Below are positions 50,201-64,000 of a stretch of DNA of 64,000 nucleotides, in pieces (positions within the stretch are counted from its first letter, which is position 1; every line of letters begins with the position of its first letter). Made by a program: the position numbers and the translations under genes. The stretch spans positions 4,982,102 through 5,046,101 of the forward strand of contig CM040453.1 of the NCBI GenBank assembly GCA_022749755.1, read 5' to 3'. Source of the stretch: Azadirachta indica (taxonomy: Eukaryota > Streptophyta > Magnoliopsida > Sapindales > Meliaceae). Below the pieces are notes generated by a model. That model did no database searches. It was given only the letters and a program-made list of their open reading frames with translations, and was not told the origin of the DNA.

Positions 50201-51890
50201 ATAAACATGAAGATGTTGGATCTGCTGCAGCAAATTCGCTATCAGTTTGGGGGTCTCAAGGAGTGTTTTCTACAAAAGTCTGGGAAGATTCGTCCAGATC
50301 AAGTGCTTGCAATGACATGGATGAACAACCAACACAGGTTGTGGAACATGTAGGTTCACCGATTATCAATCACTCTTGGGGTCAGCCAAAAACATCTGAC
50401 ATTGAAACGCAGCAGCCAAGTTCTGGTGGTGGGGATGTGCCAGATTCTGGGGGTAATGATGGTAGTTCCTGGGGGGGCAAACAGAAGCTCTCTGGGGATG
50501 AATCACGTCAGGAAGCAAGTTCAAATCCTTGGGATCTTCCAAATACCACAGATGGGAATGAGAGTGAAAAGCACCTGTGGGGACTATCGAAGAGAGAATC
50601 TTTCAAGAAAAACCGTTTTGAAGGTTCAAGGGGTTGGCCTTCAAGTTCAGGGGAATGGAAAGGTAAGAAGAACCGCCCTCCTAGGTCACCTGTGATGATG
50701 AATGAAGATTCTGTTGTGAGTGGAATGTATACAGTGACCCGACAGCGGTTAGACATGTTCACTTCTGAAGAGCAAGATATTCTTTCTGATATTGAACCAA
50801 TCATGCGATCTATCAGGAAAATAATGCATCAGTCTGGGTAGGTTTTTAAGTTATGCATGGATCCTTTTTCTTTTTTTCCTTCTTTTAGTAACAGTGTGGG
50901 CTAGTGTTACATTACAAATCAATGTTTATGATGTTGGTCTGGACCACTGCCAAGGCTAGTAACTTCTGTGAAGCTGCTTCGGTGGTACCTATAACCTATG
51001 TGAGTTGGCATTTTTGGTTTTGGTGGCACTAAGTTAACAGCTGGTTATCAACTTAGAATTAACTTCTATGAAAATACTCCTTGTTATTTTGACTTGCATG
51101 TTGGGGAATTTTGGATCACTTTGCCTTTCTATATTTCCCTCTCTACTATTAGGGTGCACTATGATAGTCTTCTTATTTCTATTTACTTCCTTTCTTCTAG
51201 TCCAATTTTTTGTGTAAATTTTGTATTGCCTTCCATATTTGTCTTGTATTGTGCAGTGCACTCAACTTATCAGAATTTCCTAACTGAAAATTTGTGTGAA
51301 GGTACAATGATGGGGATCCATTATCAGCTGATGATCATTCATTTGTATCTGATAGTGTCTTTAATTACCATCCAGATAAAGCAGCAAAAATGGGTGCTGG
51401 CATTGATCATTTCATGGTATGTGGTTTTTGTTTCAAATGAAATCCAAAGTTGAACCTTTATTGCATAAAATAATTTTGTATACCCATCTCAAGTCCCAAG
51501 GGAATTGTCCTTTTCTGTTTGCTCACTTTAGTAAGGTTGTTTTCTTTAGTGCTCAACATTAACTTTCTAAATCTGATAGGGAAATTTCCTCCATGCTTTA
51601 GTGAATAACTTATGTATTTGATGATTTGTGTATTTCTAATGCTTAACATTGGGAGTTTGATATGACAGGTTGACAAGAGTTTCCAGGGTAGCAGGTGTTT
51701 CTTTGTTGTCTCAACTGATGGCAGTAAACAAGACTTCTCCTCACGCAAATGCTTGGAAAGCTTCATTAGAGGAAAATATCCCAACCTTGCTGATGAATTC
51801 ATAGGAAAGTATTTCAGAAAACCTCGATCTGGGGGGAACCGGGAGCGCAGTCTTACTCCGGTTCCAGAAGAAAATAGGGATCAAGATTAG
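38209..51890 (+). CDS. NRPE1: RNA polymerase V largest subunit
   Basis: Complete gene coding about 1865 residues. Coding exons: 38209-38289, 39367-39493, 39622-39737, 40290-40337, 41783-41950, 42579-42737, 42833-44719, 44836-45011, 45420-45495, 45695-45828, 46792-46949, 47821-48095, 48780-48953, 49055-49195, 49297-50837, 51302-51416, 51669-51890; all GT-AG and in frame. Seen: zinc-binding CESCG...CEGHFG and CLKCLK near the N-terminus; active-site DFDGD at 449-453 (PLSADFDGDCIHLF); a Ser-rich region with about fifteen WG dipeptides (about 1300-1680) that in this family binds AGO4; and a C-terminal DeCL-type domain (CFFVVSTDGSKQDFSSRK). The WG tail and DeCL domain separate it from NRPD1 (Pol IV) by family knowledge. 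It transcribes scaffold RNA in the nucleus for RNA-directed DNA methylation. It lacks the long Gln/Ser-rich end of the Arabidopsis protein (1976 residues, by memory). Introns hold two transposon-like insertions. Confidence 0.96.
39503..39545. repeat. Perfect 17-bp hairpin in NRPE1 intron 2
   Basis: ATTTTATTCTGATCTCA (39503-39519) and its exact reverse complement (39529-39545) are separated by nine bases, starting 10 bp after the exon 2 donor. The loop repeats the TGTGAAGGTGAG found at the donor itself. Confidence 0.85.
40338..41782 (+). other. Long NRPE1 intron 4
   Basis: 1.45 kb without recognisable coding sequence. It includes a 13-bp direct repeat (TTCTATGCCTCAG at 40941-40953 and 40973-40985) bracketing a perfect AGCATCAC/GTGATGCT hairpin. 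Confidence 0.6.
45497..45638 (-). mobile_element. SINE-like insertion in an NRPE1 intron
   Basis: A 124-bp insert (45506-45629) flanked by the exact 9-bp direct repeat TAAGAAGTG (45497-45505 and 45630-45638). Read on the minus strand it starts with an A-box-like GGTGCTAGTTGG, has a B-box-like GGTTCAGACC about 45 bp later, and ends in a T/A-rich tail, the layout of tRNA-derived SINEs. The left target copy overlaps positions +2 to +10 of the 5' splice site after exon 45420-45495. Confidence 0.7.
47147..47429. mobile_element. Fold-back MITE in an NRPE1 intron
   Basis: A 265-bp element (47156-47420) begins GGGAGAATGCCCATT and ends with the matching inverted sequence (AATGGGCATTCTCCC). The inverted arms match well for about 110-120 bp each, so nearly the whole element can fold. 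It is flanked on both sides by ATATATATA, a 9-bp direct repeat that would fit Mutator-type insertion but is also low-complexity. It lies in the intron 46950-47820 and has no coding capacity. Confidence 0.8.
49570..50052 (+). repeat. WG-containing tandem repeats in the NRPE1 tail
   Basis: Five units of 26, 28, 26, 28 and 28 codons plus a partial sixth, with a core like AWGKGSDDKMEKVETPVAK and an STGWG end. Two WG sites per unit are the rule. Unit one has AWEKG in place of the first WG, and unit four has GSG in place of the second. Confidence 0.9.
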
Positions 51891-52757
51891 TCACTAGACC
51901 TTTTTCTCCTCATGGGGTTCTGAAAAGAGTAGTTTTACTTGGATAGCAACCTTTCTATCATCTGCTATTTTTATTTGTATATAGGAAGCAGATGTCTTTG
52001 GACTTATCCTCTGACAGAAATTTGAATTAGAGATGCCTCTGTATGAACTGCCAGGTTTTTCCATGTGGGTGCAGTTCATATATCATTGCTGATGTTAATA
52101 GCGGTTTAACATCCACAATTTTTTGTGCTTATAGCTGATCAAATAGCTCAATATATGATGATGTATTTACTTGTCTCAATTCAGTGATCACTAAAAAATT
52201 GAAATTTGAGTTCAGAATTCTTAGTGGAGCAGTACTGGTCCACTTATGGGTACGCAGCTTAATATGTCTCTGGGTTTAAATGAGAAGAAGAACTGAGAGC
52301 AGGATGATAATGTCTGACTTGCTTTTTGCTGTTTTATAATAACGGTATTCTGGGAAAAAATGGTCCTGTTTAGGTATATTCGGATGTATCGTGCAGCATT
52401 TCTCTAAGTTTTTTCGTTGCAAAATTTTCAGAGGTCTTTAAATTTTTAATATATTTGGGAAAATTCTTATTAGAATTTTAGTGTTTTTATTTAATAAATT
52501 AGTCTAAATTTAGTATTATTTTTTTAACTTTTTTTGGTTAGGACCAGATTTGGGAACAAAACTAATGTGTCTGGTAATAAAATGTCGGCTGAAACTGAAA
52601 ACGGGTTAAAAATTTGTCCAAATGATAACTCGACCCATACATTCTTATATATTTATAATTTGAAGTTTTAACCCGCCAACGACTTTATTTGTTGTTATTT
52701 ATTCCAAACAAAAACTCTTTAACACTCCACGGCAAAACTCAAACCGAATACAAGCTT
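51891..52757. other. NRPE1 3' region and spacer
   Basis: Contains the NRPE1 3' UTR and, near its right end, GC-rich elements of the next transcription unit (ACCCGCCAACG at about 52672). No gene recognised. Confidence 0.6.
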
Positions 52758-52766
52758 TTTCCCGCC
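52758..52766 (+). promoter_or_regulatory. E2F-like site
   Basis: TTTCCCGCC, the canonical E2F binding sequence, five bases before the ATG at 52771; a second CCCGCC lies about 85 bp upstream. E2F sites mark S-phase and DNA-repair genes, so the following locus may have had such a role. Confidence 0.45.
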
Positions 52767-52770
52767 AATA

Positions 52771-53712
52771 ATGGCTGTTAAAACGCTGAGCTTTCTGCTT
52801 CCGCTTCCCTCCAGAAATAATAAGAGATTCTCGACTATCGTCATGGTTGTCCTTTTGTTCTCGAGTGTTTTGGAGAAGATACCACAATGGCTCAAAATGG
52901 TGATATGGCTTACAATCTGCTATTGGAGTATGCTTTTGGCGGAGCTCTAGGTGATGTTATTTACAAGTCTAATGGTTGTGGGTCGTCTGAAGAAGAGGCG
53001 TTCCATCAAGTGTGTATCCTTGAAAGGGATTTCTCACATTCATGATTGGGATTGTGATCTTTGTGATTTGAAACCAGATTACATTCTTCTTGTGGTGATT
53101 TGGGTTTCGCAAAAAGATCAAGACACAATAAAAGACAATGGTTTGATCCTTCTACGAGAGGAACTCGACCTTATATGGCGCGGTAAATTGTTGCTGAACA
53201 CTTACAAGAGCGCGCTTCAGGTATTTGGGCTTTGTGTGGTTCTTGAAATGCTAAGTGGAAGGGTAGCTTTGGATGTCAACAAAATTTGCAATGTTGAACA
53301 GCTGTTTTGTATGATTGGCAATGAGGATTCTTTACCTGAAATTCCATTTGAGATTTCAGATATTTTGTAAAGAATAATGCTACTGGACAATCCATTTGTG
53401 CAAGAATTTGAAGAAGAACTATTAGGAGATCTGAAGGACAAATACTCGGAGAGGTGTCTTTGACCGATTCAGGTGTTGTTCAGTTACAGCTTAGACATTC
53501 TTCATCTTGTTCAGAATATTGTTCAAGTTTTATTCCACTAGAGAAACCAAACAAGTCCTCTTTCTTTTGTAATGAAGTAGCATCATCAAGTAATCAAACT
53601 CGTAATGGTGTTGAATCAACCATAGCCAGAGGAGAGCTCTGCCCTTTCGTTTTCGGCATCTCCGCATGTGCAAGATGATGCTCTGCCACGAATATTATCA
53701 GGGTTTTTCATG
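52771..53712 (+). pseudogene. Unrecognised gene, frame apparently broken
   Basis: I do not recognise the product. Protein-like sequence switches frames. From the ATG at 52886 one frame reads well (MAQNGDMAYNLLLEYAFGG) up to about 53040, where it stops; the neighbouring frame then continues convincingly (HDWDCDLCDLKPDYILL, LREELDLIWRGKLL, NVEQLFCMIGNED) to a TAA at 53368-53370. After that stop the same frame stays open 30 codons (FVQEFEEELLGDLKDKYSER) to TGA at 53461. A further open stretch follows to about 53678. This fits a gene with one indel and at least one stop, or unrecognised splicing, or sequencing error. It lies on the NRPE1 strand between NRPE1 and the GH2 gene, behind an E2F-like site. 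No known domain is visible. Confidence 0.4.
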
Positions 53713-54795
53713 TTTATAGCAGCTATAAATTGATTCTTTTCTGTGTACGAGTAACTGGAGCGCAATAAGTGAGACTTATTATTGCAATTTTTGTATAGTG
53801 TTTAGGAAGAACTTGTGATACACTCCTTTTACACATACATACATAGTTAATCATGCTCTTATATAATACCACTTTTGCTTCCTTGATTGCCAAACTCTTT
53901 TTTCTTAGTTATATAACTATGTTTTTAAAGACTTAAAACGGTTGCTCCCAATTTTCAGATTGTCAATTAACATCCTCTTGCAATTTGTAATGAACATCCA
54001 AAGCCATTTGAACATGAGTGAAGCTTGGATATGCTAAATAGCTTTTCTTCTTAGATTTTGATTTTGGTTCTCTTCTAGCTTAGGTATCAGCTATGCACAG
54101 AAAATTTGTGATTTTTTACAATGGTACTTCCCTTGTGTGAAATTTTGAACAATTCCTTTTGTGTCATTTTTGAGGGATAAAATTGTCTTTTCAACTTAAT
54201 GGGAGGCCCAAAATAATGCTTTTGGTTAAAAGGAATTGATTATTGACGCCAGAGTATATAAGCGACGACAAATTTAACGAAAATAGTCAACATTTAGGAT
54301 AAATTTTATAATAATAATTACTATTAAAAATATTTAAAAAAAATGATCATCTCAAATTTTTTTAAATTAAATTACCTTCATCTAAATTTGTTTGGTAGTC
54401 ATTTTTGAAAAATTTTTATGAAGATATTTTGATCTAAATTAATTATTTTTATAATATATATTATATACTGGTTACTCATTTAAGAAAACCAATCACGATT
54501 ACTGTTGAAAATTCACCATAGCCATGAGTGTAGGATGCGTAAGTTAATTGGCTGAAAAGGATAATTTTGATTTTTCCTAATATCACTTGCATATCCCTGC
54601 AATTTCCACGTTTATCTATCCAAATGAAGTGGAATCTCCCGAAAAGCAATTTCAAGTCAGGTGAGTCCAAGAATTGATTTGACTTAATACTTATCGTTCT
54701 TTGATCCAGAATATCAGCTCCCTAAGAGGCAAGAGACAGACCATTCTTCAGTTCACTTAACTCTTGTCCATAGACGTAGCTGGAAAAAGGAAAAA
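53713..54795. other. Spacer and GH2 promoter region
   Basis: About 1.1 kb. It contains a TATA-like TATATAAG at 54255-54262 and the second copy of the dispersed AT-rich repeat (54300-54450), which lies between that TATA-like element and the GH2 start. The last 100 bp look like a leader. Confidence 0.5.
54300..54450 (-). repeat. Dispersed AT-rich repeat, copy 2 (inverted)
   Basis: Reverse-complement match of 37030-37160, 17 kb away across NRPE1, sharing blocks TTTAATTTAAAAAAATTTG and TCAAAATAT in the same order. Confidence 0.65.

Positions 54796-64000
<9,205 letters not shown>

Overview
This window is nuclear DNA from a flowering plant, very probably a dicot. Genes are split by many GT-AG introns, noncoding DNA is strongly AT-rich with frequent microsatellites, and the gene families are plant-specific: NRPE1, a type-A response regulator, a SIP aquaporin, an NPF transporter and a PRAF protein. 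I cannot name the species from the sequence alone; a rosid such as Citrus would fit.

Layout. (1) 1-3985, plus: 3' part of an F-box/RING/SNF2 helicase-like gene. (2) 5486-6205, minus: intronless WRN-type 3'-5' exonuclease. (3) 7493-15504, minus: nine-exon PH-RCC1-FYVE-BRX (PRAF) gene. (4) 17644-18618, minus: type-A cytokinin response regulator. (5) 23001-23723, plus: intronless SIP1-type aquaporin. (6) 24865-27488, minus: NPF5-like nitrate/peptide transporter. (7) 27489-38208: 10.7 kb AT-rich stretch without a recognisable gene but with repeats and a likely promoter at its right end. (8) 38209-51890, plus: complete NRPE1, the largest subunit of RNA polymerase V, with a WG/GW Argonaute-binding tail. 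(9) 52771-53700, plus: an unrecognised, probably broken gene behind an E2F-like site. (10) 54796 to beyond 64000, plus: 5' part of a LacZ-like glycoside hydrolase family 2 gene. Exon boundaries were placed by hand from reading frame, family similarity and GT/AG sites.

The genes are independent plant transcription units, not an operon, and I see no new multi-gene system. From memory, the SNF2 gene, the NPF gene and the GH2 gene resemble three neighbouring Arabidopsis genes (At3g54460, At3g54450, At3g54440), so the window may be an expanded version of that block.

The most interesting material is in and around NRPE1, a core gene of RNA-directed silencing of transposons. Its introns carry a fold-back DNA transposon with 9-bp flanking repeats and a SINE-like insertion whose target duplication includes a 5' splice site. 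Two inverted copies of an AT-rich repeat lie on either side of it, and promoter-like segments upstream look duplicated. A tandem array of seven AGATT/AGATC units upstream of the cytokinin response regulator is a second strong lead.
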